Of a stretch of 64,000 nucleotides of DNA, positions 46,482-57,843 are shown piece after piece. Location: NCBI RefSeq assembly GCF_030160275.1, contig NZ_BSOA01000048.1:124001-188000 (forward strand). Direction: 5' to 3'. The notes beneath the pieces are model-generated. The model worked only from the letters and a program-made list of their open reading frames with translations, searched no databases and was not told where the DNA came from. Positions within the stretch are counted from its first letter, which is position 1; the number at the start of each line of letters is the position of its first letter. This DNA comes from Dyella flagellata (lineage in GTDB: Bacteria > Pseudomonadota > Gammaproteobacteria > Xanthomonadales > Rhodanobacteraceae). The translations under genes were made by a program, and so were the position numbers.

Positions 46482-46547
46482 GCAGGCTGGATGCCAGTCC
46501 CAGCACTCCCATGCTTCAGATAGCTGAGAATGACATCCCAGCCTGCT
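46482..46547. repeat. Degenerate TGGGAT/ATCCCA repeat pair
   Basis: GCAGGCTGGATGCCAGTCCC at the left and TGACATCCCAGCCTGC at the right, with several substitutions and a deletion in the left core. The rest of the 264-base gap between kynureninase and the convergent DUF2059 gene holds nothing I can identify. Confidence 0.6.
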
Positions 46548-46694
46548 TGCCTGTTCGCTACGAACCGTGCCCGCAAGCTGCAGTTAGGCTCGACTCCACT
46601 CCGACTCAAGTGTTGATAGTCCGGCCCACACCGACTTCATAGCCGACGATCGAATGGATCTCGCCAAGACTTCCCGGCGCCCTCTTTTCCGACG

Positions 46695-47243
46695 TCAGGG
46701 CTTGGCGGCTTGGCTGGCCTTTTTGGCCTTATCAAGCTCATGCGCTTTCATATCATCCATCATCTGCGCAAAGATCTGACGAGCCTGAGGAATCGCAGCC
46801 TGCGTCAATCTCTGTCCGGCCTCTCCGCCTTCCTGCTGGAGCACCGGCATTTTTGCAATCAATGCCCGTCCCGTCGGCGACCTATAGAACACCAGCATGT
46901 CGTTGACTTCCTGTTGCGACAGATTTTTGCGATAGATTTCCACCATGATCGGCTCAAATTTGTCCCACGCGAGCTGGTTCTGAAAAGTATCCATCACCTT
47001 GCCTATCCCGCTGCTCAAAATTTGCTGTTCCTGCACATCCAGCGGATGCCCCACGGATTGCAATGCCGATTTCTGCATTGTCGTTCGCATCTGCGACATG
47101 ATGCCATCCAGCATGGTGCGAGCATTGGTAATTTCCAGCAGCTGACGAATCGATGCGTCGCTAGCCGGCGCTGCGTCCGTCCCCCAGGCTGAGCCTGCCG
47201 CGAAAATACCGGCCATCGCCATTGCGCAAATAAATGCCTTCAC
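46695..47243 (-). CDS. DUF2059-domain exported protein
   Basis: A 182-residue protein with a signal peptide (ICAMAMAGIFAAGSAWG). The mature region is helical and contains the DUF2059 hallmark LAWDKFEPIMVEIYRKNLSQ followed by EVNDMLVFYRSPTGRALIAKMP. The C-terminus is Lys/Ala-rich. Members are widespread periplasmic proteins without an assigned function. It stands alone, 100 bases downstream of proA in the same orientation. Confidence 0.85.
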   Translation of the reverse strand: MKAFICAMAMAGIFAAGSAWGTDAAPASDASIRQLLEITNARTMLDGIMSQMRTTMQKSALQSVGHPLDVQEQQILSSGIGKVMDTFQNQLAWDKFEPIMVEIYRKNLSQQEVNDMLVFYRSPTGRALIAKMPVLQQEGGEAGQRLTQAAIPQARQIFAQMMDDMKAHELDKAKKASQAAKP

Positions 47244-47345
47244 GTCCCGCTCCCCTTGTGTCCTTATGGAGCGCCCAGCCTATCCCACAGCCAGGCGCCG
47301 CTCAACGCTGGAGCATGGACATCCGGGACAGATCTGCATGCAAGC

Positions 47346-48614
47346 TTAGTCAACGACCCGGCTCTGCGGGTGACGCACCTGTCCATCGCCACGCACGACG
47401 AATCGCTCCACCGTCAACGCCTCCGCGCCCATCGGGCCGTACGCATGCAGGCGCGTGGTGGAAATGCCGATCTCCGCCCCCAGTCCCAATTCCCCACCAT
47501 CGGAAAAACGTGACGAAGCATTGACCATCACCACCGCCGAGCGAATCGCTTGTACAAAACGGCGAGCGGATTCGTCGTTGCGCGTGGCAATGACCTCGGT
47601 GTGGTCGGAACCGAAGCGCTGGATATGGCCGATGGCCATGCCCAGGTCGTCGACCACGCGGACCGCGAGAATCAAGTCGAGAAATTCGGCGGCATAATCT
47701 TCATCCGTGGCTGGCCGCAAACCATCCACCAGCGCGCGCGAACGATCGCAGCCGCGTAGTTCAACGCCGCGCTCCTGCAATGCCTGCACAGCCTTCGGCA
47801 AGAAGGTCGCGGCGATGTCTCGATGGACCAACACCGTTTCCAACGCATTGCACACGCCGGGGCGAGACGTCTTGCCGTCGACCAGCAGGTTCAGGGCCAG
47901 CGCCTCGTCCGCCGAAGCATCGACGTAGAGATGGCAGACGCCCTTATAGTGCTTGATCACCGGCACGCGGGCGTGCTCGGCGACGAATTGGATCAGGCCT
48001 TCGCCGCCGCGTGGAATGGCCAGGTCCACGATGTCGCTGAGCTGCAGCAGCTCGATCATCGTTTCACGACGCAAGTCCTCGATCAGGGTGACTGCGGCAA
48101 CGGGAATGTCGTGCTTTTCCAGCGCGGCATGCAAGGCCGAAGCAATCGCCTGGTTGGAATGCAATGCTTCGGAACCGCCGCGCAGGATCACAGCGTTGCC
48201 AGCCATCAGGCACAGGGCTGCAGCGTCGGCGGTGACGTTGGGGCGCGCCTCGTAGATCATCGCGATGACGCCGAGCGGAATGCGCACGCGCTCTATTTCC
48301 AGGCCGTTCGGGCGCGTGTCGCGCCGGGTGACCAGGCCGACCGGGTCGGGCAAGGCGGCGATTTCACGCACGGCGTTGGCGATGCCGGTGATGCGCGCTC
48401 CGTCCAGTCGCAACCGGTCCAGCATGGCGCCCTGGATGCCTTTGGCGGTGGCGTGCTGCAGGTCGCGCGCATTGGCTGCGAGTATGGCATCGCGTTGGTT
48501 TTCCAGCGCGGACGCCATGTCGTGCAGCAGCCTGCGCTTGCTCTCGCTGTCGAGTGCAAACATGGCTTGCGCGGCGTCCTTGCAAGCCAGGGCCAGGGTA
48601 CGAATCTCGCTCAT
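47346..48614 (-). CDS. proA: Gamma-glutamyl phosphate reductase
   Basis: A 422-residue NADPH-dependent reductase, second step of proline synthesis. It has the aldehyde-dehydrogenase fold with [28 protein letters not shown] and the catalytic Cys segment [15 protein letters not shown]. Its length is that of the family (417-425). The ATG overlaps the proB stop by 4 bases. It is the last gene of the arginine/proline run. Confidence 0.95.
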   Translation of the reverse strand: MSEIRTLALACKDAAQAMFALDSESKRRLLHDMASALENQRDAILAANARDLQHATAKGIQGAMLDRLRLDGARITGIANAVREIAALPDPVGLVTRRDTRPNGLEIERVRIPLGVIAMIYEARPNVTADAAALCLMAGNAVILRGGSEALHSNQAIASALHAALEKHDIPVAAVTLIEDLRRETMIELLQLSDIVDLAIPRGGEGLIQFVAEHARVPVIKHYKGVCHLYVDASADEALALNLLVDGKTSRPGVCNALETVLVHRDIAATFLPKAVQALQERGVELRGCDRSRALVDGLRPATDEDYAAEFLDLILAVRVVDDLGMAIGHIQRFGSDHTEVIATRNDESARRFVQAIRSAVVMVNASSRFSDGGELGLGAEIGISTTRLHAYGPMGAEALTVERFVVRGDGQVRHPQSRVVD

Positions 48615-49759
48615 GCTTCCGATTCTCCTGCGATGATGGCCAGGTCATCGCGGTGGACGACCTCTGCGCCGTAGCTATAGCCCAACAGGGACGCAATATC
48701 ACGACTATGCCTGCCAGCCAGGCGGCGTACCTCGGCCGCGCCGTACTGGCATAGTCCGCGAGCCACCGGGCGATCGTTGGCGTCGACGATTTCCACCAGG
48801 TCGCCGCGGTGGAATTCGCCGGCTACATCAACAATGCCGCCGGGCAACAGCGAGGCGCGCCCGCCGGTCAAGGCACGCACCGCCCCCGCATCGATGCTGA
48901 CGTGACCGTTGCCGGCTGGCGCGTGGCGCAACCAGTATTTGCGTGCCTGCAGGCGATTGCCGGCAACATCGACCAGCGTGCCGCGCAAACAGTCGGCTTC
49001 CAGTGCTTTCACCGTAGTGGGCTCGCGACCACTGAACAGTGCGGTGGGGATGCCTGCAGCGGCTGCCTTCTCAGCCGCCTGCAGCTTGGTGCGCATGCCG
49101 CCGGTACCCACGCCAGTACCGCTGCCGCCAGCCATGGCAATGATTTGCGCCGTCAATTGCGGCACATGGCCAATAGGTTGCGCTGCCGGATCATGACGGG
49201 GATCGGCGTTGTAGAGCGCATCCACGTCGGAGGCAATCAGCAGCAGGTCGGCATCGACCAGGGCGGCGACGATGGCGGCGAGATTGTCATTGTCGCCCAG
49301 CTTGAGTTCGTCCACGGCCACGGTGTCGTTTTCGTTGACGACCGGCAATACGCGCAGCATCAGCAATTCGCGCAAGGTGGCACGCGCGTTGAGGTAGCGA
49401 CGGCGATTGCGCAGATCGTCGTGAGTCAACAGCACCTGCGCCACTGGGCGCTCCGTCAGGCTCTGCCACAACGCGATCATCGGCGCCTGGCCCAGGGCGG
49501 CAAGCGCCTGCTTTGCCGCAAGCTCCGGCCCAGGCAAGGCGCGCGTACGCAACAGTGCACGGCCGGCGGCAACGGCACCGGAAGAAACCAGCACCACTTC
49601 GCGCCCTGCACGTTGGCTTGCGTCGATAAATCCAGCCAATGCTTGCGCATAGCGCGAGGTGAGGCCGCCGCCGTCGGCGGCCAGCAAATTGCTGCCGACC
49701 TTTAGCACCGCGCGGCGCCATGGCGGCAAGGCGTGTTCGGGCAGACTGACGATGCTCAT
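48611..49759 (-). CDS. proB: Glutamate 5-kinase
   Basis: A 382-residue protein: an amino-acid kinase domain (about 15-260) with [18 protein letters not shown] and [19 protein letters not shown]-type segments, followed by a C-terminal PUA domain (about 275-370). The PUA domain is usual in proteobacterial ProB and takes part in proline feedback. It starts 10 bases after the argH stop, so proline genes are joined to the arginine operon. That makes sense because both pathways draw on glutamate. Confidence 0.94.
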   Translation of the reverse strand: MSIVSLPEHALPPWRRAVLKVGSNLLAADGGGLTSRYAQALAGFIDASQRAGREVVLVSSGAVAAGRALLRTRALPGPELAAKQALAALGQAPMIALWQSLTERPVAQVLLTHDDLRNRRRYLNARATLRELLMLRVLPVVNENDTVAVDELKLGDNDNLAAIVAALVDADLLLIASDVDALYNADPRHDPAAQPIGHVPQLTAQIIAMAGGSGTGVGTGGMRTKLQAAEKAAAAGIPTALFSGREPTTVKALEADCLRGTLVDVAGNRLQARKYWLRHAPAGNGHVSIDAGAVRALTGGRASLLPGGIVDVAGEFHRGDLVEIVDANDRPVARGLCQYGAAEVRRLAGRHSRDIASLLGYSYGAEVVHRDDLAIIAGESEA

Positions 49760-49769
49760 TACCGATACG

Positions 49770-51065
49770 CTAGGCCGAAAGATTTTCCAGACGTTGTCTC
49801 AATGTATCCAGTTGCAGATCATTGCCCGAACCTGGCGAGGTGCGTGCGGCAAGACTGGATTCGGGCGTACGCCCCTCCCCAGCTGCCTGAGCCGCTTGCG
49901 CTGCCGCTCGATACGCCTCACGAAACGGCACCCCTGCGGCAGCTTGTTCGATCGCCACGTCGGTGGCGTACATCGCCGGCTCGATGGCGGCACGCATGCT
50001 CGCTTCGTTCCATTGCATGCGCGCGAGCAGATCGGGCAACAGTTCCAGCGCAGCCAGACCATGGGTCACGCCATGGAACAACGATCCCTTGGAGAATTGC
50101 AGATCACGCTGATAGCCCGATGGCAGCGATAGCAGTTGCTCGATCTCGCAACGTGCCGCGGCAACCGTGGCATAGGATGCGCGCAGCAGCTCCACTACGT
50201 CCGGATTGCGCTTGTTGGGCATGATCGAGCTGCCGGTGGTGTATTCGGCCGGCAGCGTTACAAAGTTGAATTCGGCGGTGGTGAACAGCGACAGGTCCCA
50301 AGCCAGGCGGCGTGCGTCCAGCATGGCGCTGCTCAAGGCTTCCATCGCGGCCATTTCGAACTTGCCACGGGACAACTGCGCGTAGATGGGCGATACCTGC
50401 ATGCGGCCGAAGCCCAGCGCCTGCGTGGTATGCGCGCGATCCAACGGCAGATTCACGCCGTAGCCGGCGGCGGTACCCAAGGGATTGGTGTCGATCCACG
50501 CGGCGGTTTGTCGCGCGCGCCAGGCGTTGTCGACGAAGCCTTCCGCGAAACCGGCAAACCACATCGCGGTGGACGACACCACGGCTCGCTGTAGGTGCGT
50601 GTAACCAGGCAAGGGCAATGCCGGCTGGGCCGCACGCTGCAAGCACACATCGGCGATAGCGCGGCAATGGGTTTCCAGCAGCCCAAGCTTTTCCTTCAGC
50701 CACAAGCGCGTGGCAACGAGAATCTGGTCGTTGCGGCTACGGCCCGTATGCACGCGGCGGCCAGCATCACCAAGGCGCTCGGTCAAGCGAGCCTCGATGG
50801 CGGAATGGCCATCTTCGTAGGACTCATCCAGCACGAACCGTCCGGCGCGAAAATCCTCGGCCAACACCTCCAGCTCGCGCCTGAGATCTTCGCTTTCCTT
50901 CGCGCTGACCACGCCGATGTTGGCCAGCCCTTCCACATGGGCCTTGCTGGCCACGATGTCATGCAGGAAAAATTCCCGGTCCAGCAACACGTCGTCGCCA
51001 GCCAGAAACTTCATGATCTTCGCGTTGGTTTCGACGCCGGCTTTTTGCCAAAGGAGGTCGCTCAT
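49770..51065 (-). CDS. argH: Argininosuccinate lyase
   Basis: A 431-residue lyase of the fumarase/aspartase superfamily. Recognisable segments are [36 protein letters not shown] and the signature loop [12 protein letters not shown] with the catalytic Ser. It is slightly shorter than E. coli ArgH (457). I chose the ATG at 51065, which overlaps the argC stop by 4 bases; an upstream open frame would run deep into argC. Confidence 0.94.
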   Translation of the reverse strand: MSDLLWQKAGVETNAKIMKFLAGDDVLLDREFFLHDIVASKAHVEGLANIGVVSAKESEDLRRELEVLAEDFRAGRFVLDESYEDGHSAIEARLTERLGDAGRRVHTGRSRNDQILVATRLWLKEKLGLLETHCRAIADVCLQRAAQPALPLPGYTHLQRAVVSSTAMWFAGFAEGFVDNAWRARQTAAWIDTNPLGTAAGYGVNLPLDRAHTTQALGFGRMQVSPIYAQLSRGKFEMAAMEALSSAMLDARRLAWDLSLFTTAEFNFVTLPAEYTTGSSIMPNKRNPDVVELLRASYATVAAARCEIEQLLSLPSGYQRDLQFSKGSLFHGVTHGLAALELLPDLLARMQWNEASMRAAIEPAMYATDVAIEQAAAGVPFREAYRAAAQAAQAAGEGRTPESSLAARTSPGSGNDLQLDTLRQRLENLSA

Positions 51066-52033
51066 GCGTGAGCCTCTTGTCCGGTGGGAATCGAGGTGTA
51101 TTCGTCCACACCGATCGCACGGTTGATGTTCTGCATGGCCTGCGTCGCAGCGCCTTTGAGCAGGTTGTCCAGCGTGGAAACCACCACCACGCGCTTGCCA
51201 TCCGCCGACAGGGCAAAGCCGCCGATCTCGGCGTGATGCCGGCCGGCGATCTTGCTGACCCAAGGCGCCTCGTCGAGCACGCGTACCAGCTTTTCGCCTG
51301 CATAGGCTTGCTGGAAGCGCGCCAGCACGTCCTCGCGCTTCAAGGCGCGCGACAGGTAGAGATTGGTGGTAACGGTCAAGCCGCGGAAATGCGGCGCCAC
51401 GTGCGGCATGAATTCCACCGGCAGCCCAAGATGCCGGCTCGCTTCCTTCTCGTGCATATGACCGGTGAGCGAGTACGGCATCAGGTTATCGCGCAGCTTT
51501 TCCGGATCGTTCTTGTCCGAGGGCGTGGTACCGGCGCCGGAATAGCCCGATACGCCGAAGCATACCGGCGGCGCGGCGAGCAGATCCTTCAGCGGCGCGA
51601 CAGCTAGCTGGATGGCGGTGGCATAGCAGCCGGGATTGCTGATGCGTTTTTCGCCGCGCCATTTGTGGCGGGTGAGTTCGGGCAAGCCGTAATACCAGCG
51701 ATCGTCAAAGCGATAGTCGGCCGACAGATCCACGATCAGTGGGTCCTGGCCCGCTGCGTCGAAGGCTTCCACGCAGGCTGATGCCTTGCCGTTAGGCAGG
51801 GCCAGCACCACCACGTCCGCCGCCAGCGCCGGCAGTTCCTCATGCGCAGGCGAGCTGTAGCGCAGATCGCCGCGATAGGCCTCGACATGGTCCTCAACTC
51901 GTTGGCCGTTAAGCTCGCGCGACGAAACATAGGCCAGCTCAAGCGAGGGGTGCGCCGCCACGAGCCGGATCAGTTCCGCGCCAGTGTGACCGCGCGCGCC
52001 GACAATGCCGATGCGTTTGTTGGAAATAACCAT
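51062..52033 (-). CDS. argC: N-acetyl-gamma-glutamyl-phosphate reductase
   Basis: A 323-residue reductase. The NADP-binding start is [17 protein letters not shown], the catalytic Cys lies in [10 protein letters not shown], and the conserved His segment is [21 protein letters not shown]. The start at 52033 leaves a 5-base gap to the upstream argB stop. The position between the kinase fusion and argH matches Xanthomonas arginine operons. Confidence 0.94.
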   Translation of the reverse strand: MVISNKRIGIVGARGHTGAELIRLVAAHPSLELAYVSSRELNGQRVEDHVEAYRGDLRYSSPAHEELPALAADVVVLALPNGKASACVEAFDAAGQDPLIVDLSADYRFDDRWYYGLPELTRHKWRGEKRISNPGCYATAIQLAVAPLKDLLAAPPVCFGVSGYSGAGTTPSDKNDPEKLRDNLMPYSLTGHMHEKEASRHLGLPVEFMPHVAPHFRGLTVTTNLYLSRALKREDVLARFQQAYAGEKLVRVLDEAPWVSKIAGRHHAEIGGFALSADGKRVVVVSTLDNLLKGAATQAMQNINRAIGVDEYTSIPTGQEAHA

Positions 52034-52038
52034 ATTCG

Positions 52039-53355
52039 TCAGTCGATCAAGGTGGGTTGGCGCGCGGCGCAATGTTCCACGCAACGCGCGATCGTGTCGA
52101 AGCCATCGAGGCCATACCAGAACACTTTCCAGCGTTCCTGCTTGTAACAGCCATCCGACTCCGCGTAATAGAAATGGTTGATGTTGTTGCCGTGCCGCGA
52201 ACGCCAGAACAGGCTGGGGTTCTCCTCACGCATCACCAGCCATACGGCGCGGCCCAAGCCTTCGCCCTGCGCATCGTCCAGCACGGCGAACTTGTCGAGG
52301 TAGACCAGGCCGTCTTCGCGGGTCAGGATCATCGCGGCGCGATAGTTTTCGCTGACATAGACGCGATACGGCCTGGTGCGTTCGAAATAGTCCTCGACCA
52401 CTTTGCGGCCGAAGCTGGATTCGATCAGTCCGCGCAGGCGAACCTGGTCGACGCCATCCCAGCTTTCGAAGCAGAACACTTTCTCGCCGCGGCGCACCAG
52501 CGTACCCGAGCCCTTGTGCGTGAACAGTTCCTTGGCCAGTTCCGACGGACGCGTGATCGATACCGACGAGGTCAGCGGCAGGCTCTGCAGCAAGTCGGCA
52601 ATCTGTTCGATCTTCACCCGCATGCCGCCACTGATCCAGGGCTGCTGAATCAGGTGCTCGTACTCGGTGCTCAGGTTGATCGAATCGATGACCTGCCCCT
52701 GGTCATCGAGCAGGCCGCCGGTGCCGGTGAGGAAAATGATCTTGTACGGTTGCAGCACGCGCACCAGTTCATTGGCGGCGAAATCGGCGTTGATGTTGAG
52801 GAACTGGCCTTCGTCCGTTTCGCCCAGGCTGGCGATGACCGGAATGGAACCTGCGCGCAGGCTCGCTTCGATCGGCGCAAGATTGATGCTGTCGACCTTG
52901 CCGACCATGCCGTAGACGTCCCGGTCGAGAAAGCTGGACATGAACACGCCCGAAGGCACCGACGTGGCGCGGGTATCCATCGCCTGCAGCGCTTCCACCA
53001 GCCGCAGGTTCTGCTGCTGGAAAACGCGACGCACGATGCCCAACGCCTTGGGCGAAGTAACACGCAGGCCACTTACGGTCTGCTTGGTGATGCCGGCCGC
53101 TTCCAGCTCCGCGTCGAGCTGTGGTCCCGCGCCATGCAGCACGATCGGGGTGAGCCCCACCTGCTGCAGGAAGGTCAGCGAGGAAGTAAGGTCGTTGAGT
53201 TCGTCGCGCAGCACCGCGCCGCCCACTTTCACCACCGCGAAGCGCTTGGCGTCCAGTTGCGAAAAACGCTTGAGGTACTGCTGGATTTCCTTGGCGCTGC
53301 CCATGGCGGAGAGCAGGCGCACGATGGTCTGGCGAGTGTTCTTATGCGCTTCCAC
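52039..53355 (-). CDS. Bifunctional acetylglutamate kinase / N-acetylglutamate synthase
   Basis: A 438-residue fusion. Residues 1 to about 285 form an amino-acid kinase domain ([46 protein letters not shown]). Residues about 300-438 form a GNAT domain of the vertebrate-like type ([42 protein letters not shown]). This is the NAGS/K arrangement described in Xanthomonas and related bacteria, supplying both first arginine steps. The first codon is GTG, inside the end of argE'. It is a target for arginine feedback in relatives. Confidence 0.92.
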   Translation of the reverse strand: MEAHKNTRQTIVRLLSAMGSAKEIQQYLKRFSQLDAKRFAVVKVGGAVLRDELNDLTSSLTFLQQVGLTPIVLHGAGPQLDAELEAAGITKQTVSGLRVTSPKALGIVRRVFQQQNLRLVEALQAMDTRATSVPSGVFMSSFLDRDVYGMVGKVDSINLAPIEASLRAGSIPVIASLGETDEGQFLNINADFAANELVRVLQPYKIIFLTGTGGLLDDQGQVIDSINLSTEYEHLIQQPWISGGMRVKIEQIADLLQSLPLTSSVSITRPSELAKELFTHKGSGTLVRRGEKVFCFESWDGVDQVRLRGLIESSFGRKVVEDYFERTRPYRVYVSENYRAAMILTREDGLVYLDKFAVLDDAQGEGLGRAVWLVMREENPSLFWRSRHGNNINHFYYAESDGCYKQERWKVFWYGLDGFDTIARCVEHCAARQPTLID

Positions 53356-54460
53356 GGTTCACGATCTCGTAGATGGTTTGGGCGTACTGCTGCAATTGAT
53401 CCAGCGCGACCCATTCGTCGGCGGTGTGCGCTTGGGCGATGTCGCCAGGGCCGTAAACGAAAGAGACATAGCCGCCTTCGGAAAACAGCGCCGCTTCGGT
53501 CCAGAAATTCACCGCGTTGCCCACGGGAATACCGAGTTCATCGGCGATGTCGCGTGCGGCAAGGCGCCGTGCCTCGGCGTTGGGGACATCGCCCGCCGGC
53601 AAAGACATCCCGCGGAACAGCTCTTCATAACTGATCGGCACGGGTTCCACCAAGCTGCGAAAGGTTTCCAGCAGCTGATCCGGGTCCATGCTCGGCAACG
53701 GACGGAAGCCGAAGCGCACATCGGCGGTGGGCGCGATCATGTTGGCCTTGATGCCACCCTCCACTCGACCGATGTTGAAGCGCAAGCCGGTAAGACCGCC
53801 GAAGCGCTCGTGCGCCAGGCTGTCCACATGATCCAGCGCTGCAGCACCCCAACGTATCGCCTGGTGGACGGCGCTGTCGGTGGCCTTGATCTCGCCCGAA
53901 GCGTGACCAGCCTGCCCGCTGAAACGCATCTGCACCGAATGGATGCCACGATGCGCGAGCACCGCTTCGCCACGCGTCGGCTCGGCCACGATCACCGCCT
54001 CGTAGGGGTGCCCTTGCTTGAGAAAGGCCGCAATGCAGCGCGGATCATTGGCTTCTTCGTCGGTGGAGAACAGCAAGGCCAGATCACCGTCACAGGCGTT
54101 CGCCACGGCAACCAGCGCAGCGGCGGCGCCCTTGATGTCGCAGGCGCCCAGGCCGATCGCGCGATCCGCCGTCACTTCCAGCACGTGCGGATCGCGCGTC
54201 CAGTGCGGCGAATCCGGCACCGTGTCCAGGTGCACGTTGAACAGATACTTCGGCTTGCCGCGCACGGCGTACAGGGTTACCGCGCCGGCGCCTTGATCGG
54301 TCACCTGCACGTCGAAACCCGGCAACTGTTCGCGCAGGTAATCGAAGATGCCGCCGGTACCAATCGAACGCGGCGGATTGCGCGTGTCGAATGACACCAG
54401 TGCGCGCAAATGCTGCAGGGTGGCATCCAGCAAGGTGGAGCTGCCGAGCGCAGCGCTCAT
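53342..54460 (-). CDS. N-acetyl-L-citrulline deacetylase (M20 family, argE')
   Basis: A 372-residue zinc aminoacylase: [13 protein letters not shown] contains the first metal His and Asp, FSTDEEAND the Glu-Glu pair, and a central dimerisation domain follows. Because this locus uses the acetylornithine carbamoyltransferase route, the substrate should be acetylcitrulline, as in Xanthomonas, rather than acetylornithine. GAGGTG stands 5 bases before the ATG at 54460, and the start overlaps the argG stop. Confidence 0.9.
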   Translation of the reverse strand: MSAALGSSTLLDATLQHLRALVSFDTRNPPRSIGTGGIFDYLREQLPGFDVQVTDQGAGAVTLYAVRGKPKYLFNVHLDTVPDSPHWTRDPHVLEVTADRAIGLGACDIKGAAAALVAVANACDGDLALLFSTDEEANDPRCIAAFLKQGHPYEAVIVAEPTRGEAVLAHRGIHSVQMRFSGQAGHASGEIKATDSAVHQAIRWGAAALDHVDSLAHERFGGLTGLRFNIGRVEGGIKANMIAPTADVRFGFRPLPSMDPDQLLETFRSLVEPVPISYEELFRGMSLPAGDVPNAEARRLAARDIADELGIPVGNAVNFWTEAALFSEGGYVSFVYGPGDIAQAHTADEWVALDQLQQYAQTIYEIVNRGSA

Positions 54461-55647
54461 CGATTCACCTCGGCCCACAGCGTGCTGCTCATGCCGAACA
54501 GCTTGATGAAGCCTTCAGCTTCGGCCACGCCCCAGTCCGCCGCCTGCGCATAGGTGGCTCCCTTGGCGTTGAGTATGTGTCCAGACTCCAACGCGACCGC
54601 GGTGATGAGGCCGCCGTTGGTTTCCAGCGTGACCTCGCCGTTGACGGTGGCCTGGCTGGAAGCAAGGAAGGCTTCCAGATCGGTCTTCAGCGGATCGTGG
54701 AAGAAGCCTTCATACACCAGCTCCACCCATTTGCGCGCCACGTCCGGCTTGAAGCGGTTCTGCTGCTTGGTGAGCACGGCTTCTTCGAGCGCACGATGTG
54801 CGGCGAGCAAGGCGGTCAAGCCTGGCGCCTCGAAAATGATGCGACCCTTGAGGCCAATGGTGGTATCACCGGTGTAGATGCCGCGGCCCACGCCATACTG
54901 CGCCAGCAGCGTGTTGAGCTTGGCCAGCAGCTGGTGGCCGGCCATCTTCTCGCCATCCAGCGCCACCGCTTCGCCGTTGACGAAGCTCAGCTTCAGGCGC
55001 AGCGGTTTGGCCGGCCATTCGGAGCGCGGCTTGCACCAGCCGATCGCGCCTTCGCCGGGTACCAGCCAGCGATCGATCTCACCACCGGACATGGTCACAC
55101 CGAGCAGGTTCTCGTTGATGGTATAGGCCTTCTGCTTGGCGCGCACGCCGAAGCCCTTGGCTTCCAGGTACTTCTGCTCGTAGGCGCGCACTTCGGTGTG
55201 CTCTTTCTGGATCTCGCGGATCGGCGCCACGATCTCGTAGTCGCCCTGCGCCTTCACCGCCAGGTCGAAACGCACCTGGTCGTTGCCCATGCCGGTGCAA
55301 CCGTGGGCGATCGCCTTGGTGCCCAGCTCCGCGCAACGCTTGAGCGCGGCGTCCACGATCAGGTAGCGATCGGACACCAGCAGCGGATACTGCCCCTGGT
55401 AGCCCTCGCCCGCCCAGACGAAGGGTTTTACGAAACCGTTCCAGATCGCCGGGCCGCCATCGACGGTGACGTGGCTGGCTACGCCCAGTTCCTTGGCGCG
55501 CGCCTCGATATACGCGCGTTCCTCCGCGTCCACGCCGCCGGTATCGGCGAACACGGTATGCACGGCCCAGCCACGCTCTTGTAGGTAGGGAACACAGAAG
55601 CTGGTGTCGAGACCGCCGGAAAAGGCCAGAACGATGTCTTTGCTCAT
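54457..55647 (-). CDS. argG: Argininosuccinate synthase
   Basis: A 396-residue ATP-dependent ligase joining citrulline and aspartate. The PP-loop motif is [12 protein letters not shown] at the N-terminus, followed by [15 protein letters not shown] and the tetramer-interface C-terminal region. Length is typical (about 400). It begins 24 bases after the osmC-like stop and overlaps argE' at its end. Confidence 0.94.
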   Translation of the reverse strand: MSKDIVLAFSGGLDTSFCVPYLQERGWAVHTVFADTGGVDAEERAYIEARAKELGVASHVTVDGGPAIWNGFVKPFVWAGEGYQGQYPLLVSDRYLIVDAALKRCAELGTKAIAHGCTGMGNDQVRFDLAVKAQGDYEIVAPIREIQKEHTEVRAYEQKYLEAKGFGVRAKQKAYTINENLLGVTMSGGEIDRWLVPGEGAIGWCKPRSEWPAKPLRLKLSFVNGEAVALDGEKMAGHQLLAKLNTLLAQYGVGRGIYTGDTTIGLKGRIIFEAPGLTALLAAHRALEEAVLTKQQNRFKPDVARKWVELVYEGFFHDPLKTDLEAFLASSQATVNGEVTLETNGGLITAVALESGHILNAKGATYAQAADWGVAEAEGFIKLFGMSSTLWAEVNR

Positions 55648-55671
55648 GATGCAAGATCCAAAAAAGGTGGG

Positions 55672-56148
55672 TTACACGGATTCGATGACAATGCGCGGTT
55701 CGCAGCGCACCGGAAAATTGACGGAATTGGCGATGAAGCAGGCATGGTGCGCATCGTCGTGCACCCGCTTGGCGGCTTCGGGATCGCTGTCTTTGCTGAT
55801 GCTTACGCTCGGACGCAACACGACCTCGGTAAAGCGGCCATCGTTGCCATGTTCCACCAGCGTACCGACAGCTTCGTCGACGTAAGCGGTGACCACCACG
55901 CCCGCCACCGCCGCCAGATGCAGGTACCACAGCATGTGACAGCTCGACAGCGCCGCCACCAGCATGTCTTCGGGGTTGTGCTTGCTGCCGTCGCCGCGGA
56001 AGGCGGCATCCGACGAACCGGCGATCACCGGCTTGCCGGCCACATGCACTTCGTGCTCGCGGCCGTAGCCCTGGTAGGTTTTCGTGCCAGTGCCGTGATT
56101 GCCGGTCCACACGACCTGCACCGGGTATTGGTGCTGCTTATCTCCCAT
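55672..56148 (-). CDS. OsmC-family protein
   Basis: A 158-residue OsmC/Ohr-like protein. The segments NPEDMLVAALSSCHMLWYLHLA and HHACFIANSVNFPV carry the two cysteines expected in peroxide-reducing members. The ATG at 56148 has AGGA 8 bases upstream; a GTG two codons earlier has no proper spacing. It lies between paiB and argG inside the arginine operon and overlaps the paiB end by about 11 bases. A role in arginine synthesis is not evident. Confidence 0.85.
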   Translation of the reverse strand: MGDKQHQYPVQVVWTGNHGTGTKTYQGYGREHEVHVAGKPVIAGSSDAAFRGDGSKHNPEDMLVAALSSCHMLWYLHLAAVAGVVVTAYVDEAVGTLVEHGNDGRFTEVVLRPSVSISKDSDPEAAKRVHDDAHHACFIANSVNFPVRCEPRIVIESV

Positions 56149-56770
56149 TTCCACGTTCCTCGGCTTGTTGCATCAGATCGGACAGTTCGGCATCGCGCCG
56201 GCCCTCGCGTTCGGCCAGGCCTTGCAGCACGCCCGCACGATTGCCGTCAGGATGGTTCTGGCTCAGCTTGAACTTGCCTTCGATACGCTCGATCGCGATA
56301 TCGAGGCCCACGATCAGGCTCAGCATTTTCTCGATGTGGTCGGCCGGCGCATCGCTGACGTGCCAGGGCTTGGGCTGCGAAGCTTCATGGCGATCGGTCA
56401 ACCGCTCCAGCAACTGGCGCAGCCATGCCGGATCTTCCACCACCCGCAGTCGACCATGGACCTGTACCACCGCGTAGTTCCAGGTAGGTACCTCGCGGCC
56501 GGTTTCGTGTTTGCTCGGATACCAGTTGGGACTGACGTAGCCATCGGCGCCGTGGAAGATCACCAGCACCGACACGCCATCGGCCTTGGCCAGTTCATTG
56601 CCACGCGCGACGTGTCCGTGCAGCGCGGTGTCACTGACCAGTTCCAACGGCAAGTGATTTGCCACCAGGCCGTCGGCACCGTGCATGACGACCGTGGCAA
56701 ACGGGTAATCGCGCATAAGCGCATGCAATATGTCGACGCGCGTTTCGTGAAAGCTCTTGGGCAGGTACAT
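56138..56770 (-). CDS. PaiB-family FMN-binding regulator-like protein
   Basis: A 210-residue protein of the PaiB/FMN-binding split-barrel family: MYLPKSFHE at the N-terminus, DGYVSPNWYPSK with VPTWNYAVVQVHG, and FKLSQNHPDGNRAGVLQGL near the C-terminus. These are the conserved blocks of the family, whose Bacillus founder was called a negative transcriptional regulator; the biochemical activity is uncertain. It starts 16 bases after the argF' stop and is part of the arginine run. Confidence 0.87.
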   Translation of the reverse strand: MYLPKSFHETRVDILHALMRDYPFATVVMHGADGLVANHLPLELVSDTALHGHVARGNELAKADGVSVLVIFHGADGYVSPNWYPSKHETGREVPTWNYAVVQVHGRLRVVEDPAWLRQLLERLTDRHEASQPKPWHVSDAPADHIEKMLSLIVGLDIAIERIEGKFKLSQNHPDGNRAGVLQGLAEREGRRDAELSDLMQQAEERGNGR

Positions 56771-56786
56771 GATGGACTCGCAGTGA

Positions 56787-57794
56787 TCAGCGTTGCGCAA
56801 TCAGCGATGCCATCACCGCCTTTTGCACGTGCAAGCGGTTTTCGGCTTCATCGATGGCGATGCAGGCCGGCGAATCCATCACGGCGTCGGTGGCCTTGAT
56901 GTTCCGGCGCAGCGGCAGGCAGTGGCTGAACACACCGTTGTTGGTGAGCGCCATCTTTGCTTCATCGACGATGAAGTGCTTGTGCGCGTCGCGGATCGGC
57001 TTTTCCGCTTCCCAGCGGCCGAAGTACGGCAGCGCACCCCAGCTCTTGGCATACACCACATCGGCGCCACGGTAGGCCTCTTCGATGTTGTGGCTGACCG
57101 TGAGCGTGCCGCCGTTTTCCCTGGCGTTTTGTTCGCCGTAGGCCATGTAGCGCTCATCCAGCACGTAGTCGGGCGTGGGGCACAACAGCGTGACGTCCAT
57201 GCCCAGCTTGGTCGCGATCAGCAGCGCCGAGTTGGCGACGGCGGTGTTCAGCGGCTTGGGATGATAGGTCCAGGTGAGTACGTACTTGCGGCCAGTGAGG
57301 TCGCCGAAGCGCTCCTTCAGCGCCAGCGCATGCGCCAGTTCCTGGCAAGGATGGGTGATAGTTTCCATGTTGATCACCGGCACCGTTGCGTGCTGCGCGA
57401 AGGCCTTGATCACCGCATCCTCGCGATCCACCGACCAATCCTGGAATTTGGGAAAAGCGCGCACCGCGATCAGATCGACATAGCGACTGAGCACGCGCGC
57501 CACTTCGGCGATGTGCTCTTCGGCTTCGCCGTCCATCACCACGCCGGGACGGAATTCGATCGGCCATGCATCCTTGCCTGGCGCAAGCACGATGGCATGG
57601 CCACCGAGATGGAATGCGCCCAGCTCGAAGCTCGTGCGCGTGCGCATCGAGGGATTGAAGAACAGCAGCGCCACGGATTTGCCGGCAAGCTGCTGGCCAC
57701 GCGGGGAACGCTTGAAGACCGCAGCCTGCTCAAGCAAGGCATCGATTTCAGCGCGGCTGTAATCCTGGGTGGTGAGGAAGTGACGAAGCGACAT
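56787..57794 (-). CDS. N-acetylornithine carbamoyltransferase (argF')
   Basis: A 335-residue carbamoyltransferase. The carbamoyl phosphate motif is FNPSMRTRTSFELGAF. The acetylornithine-specific features are in place: Trp77 in GKDAWPIEF, Glu92, and Lys300 in LPLRRNIKATD, equivalent to the carboxylated Lys302 of the Xanthomonas enzyme. HPCQELAHAL carries the catalytic His-Cys region. These residues separate it from ordinary ornithine carbamoyltransferase. GGAG precedes the ATG at 57794 by 7 bases. It is the first structural gene after the attenuator and heads the arginine/proline operon. Confidence 0.94.
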   Translation of the reverse strand: MSLRHFLTTQDYSRAEIDALLEQAAVFKRSPRGQQLAGKSVALLFFNPSMRTRTSFELGAFHLGGHAIVLAPGKDAWPIEFRPGVVMDGEAEEHIAEVARVLSRYVDLIAVRAFPKFQDWSVDREDAVIKAFAQHATVPVINMETITHPCQELAHALALKERFGDLTGRKYVLTWTYHPKPLNTAVANSALLIATKLGMDVTLLCPTPDYVLDERYMAYGEQNARENGGTLTVSHNIEEAYRGADVVYAKSWGALPYFGRWEAEKPIRDAHKHFIVDEAKMALTNNGVFSHCLPLRRNIKATDAVMDSPACIAIDEAENRLHVQKAVMASLIAQR

Positions 57795-57810
57795 CGTTGA
57801 CTCCAGTCCA

Positions 57811-57843
57811 AAAAACAAAAAACCCGGCGCTAGGGCCGGGTTT
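57811..57843 (-). terminator. Leader terminator (attenuator) upstream of argF'
   Basis: On the minus strand a 9-bp perfect stem (AAACCCGGC / GCCGGGTTT) with a CCTAGC loop is followed by TTTGTTTTTT and lies 17 bases before the argF' start. It is placed to stop transcription before the whole arginine operon. Its 5' arm is also complementary to the end of the leader ORF. Confidence 0.9.

Noticed and set aside
52057-53634. A 525-codon open frame antisense to the acetylglutamate kinase/synthase
   Set aside because: It runs exactly opposite two essential arginine genes, has no motif and no start signals; a shadow of GC-rich coding DNA.
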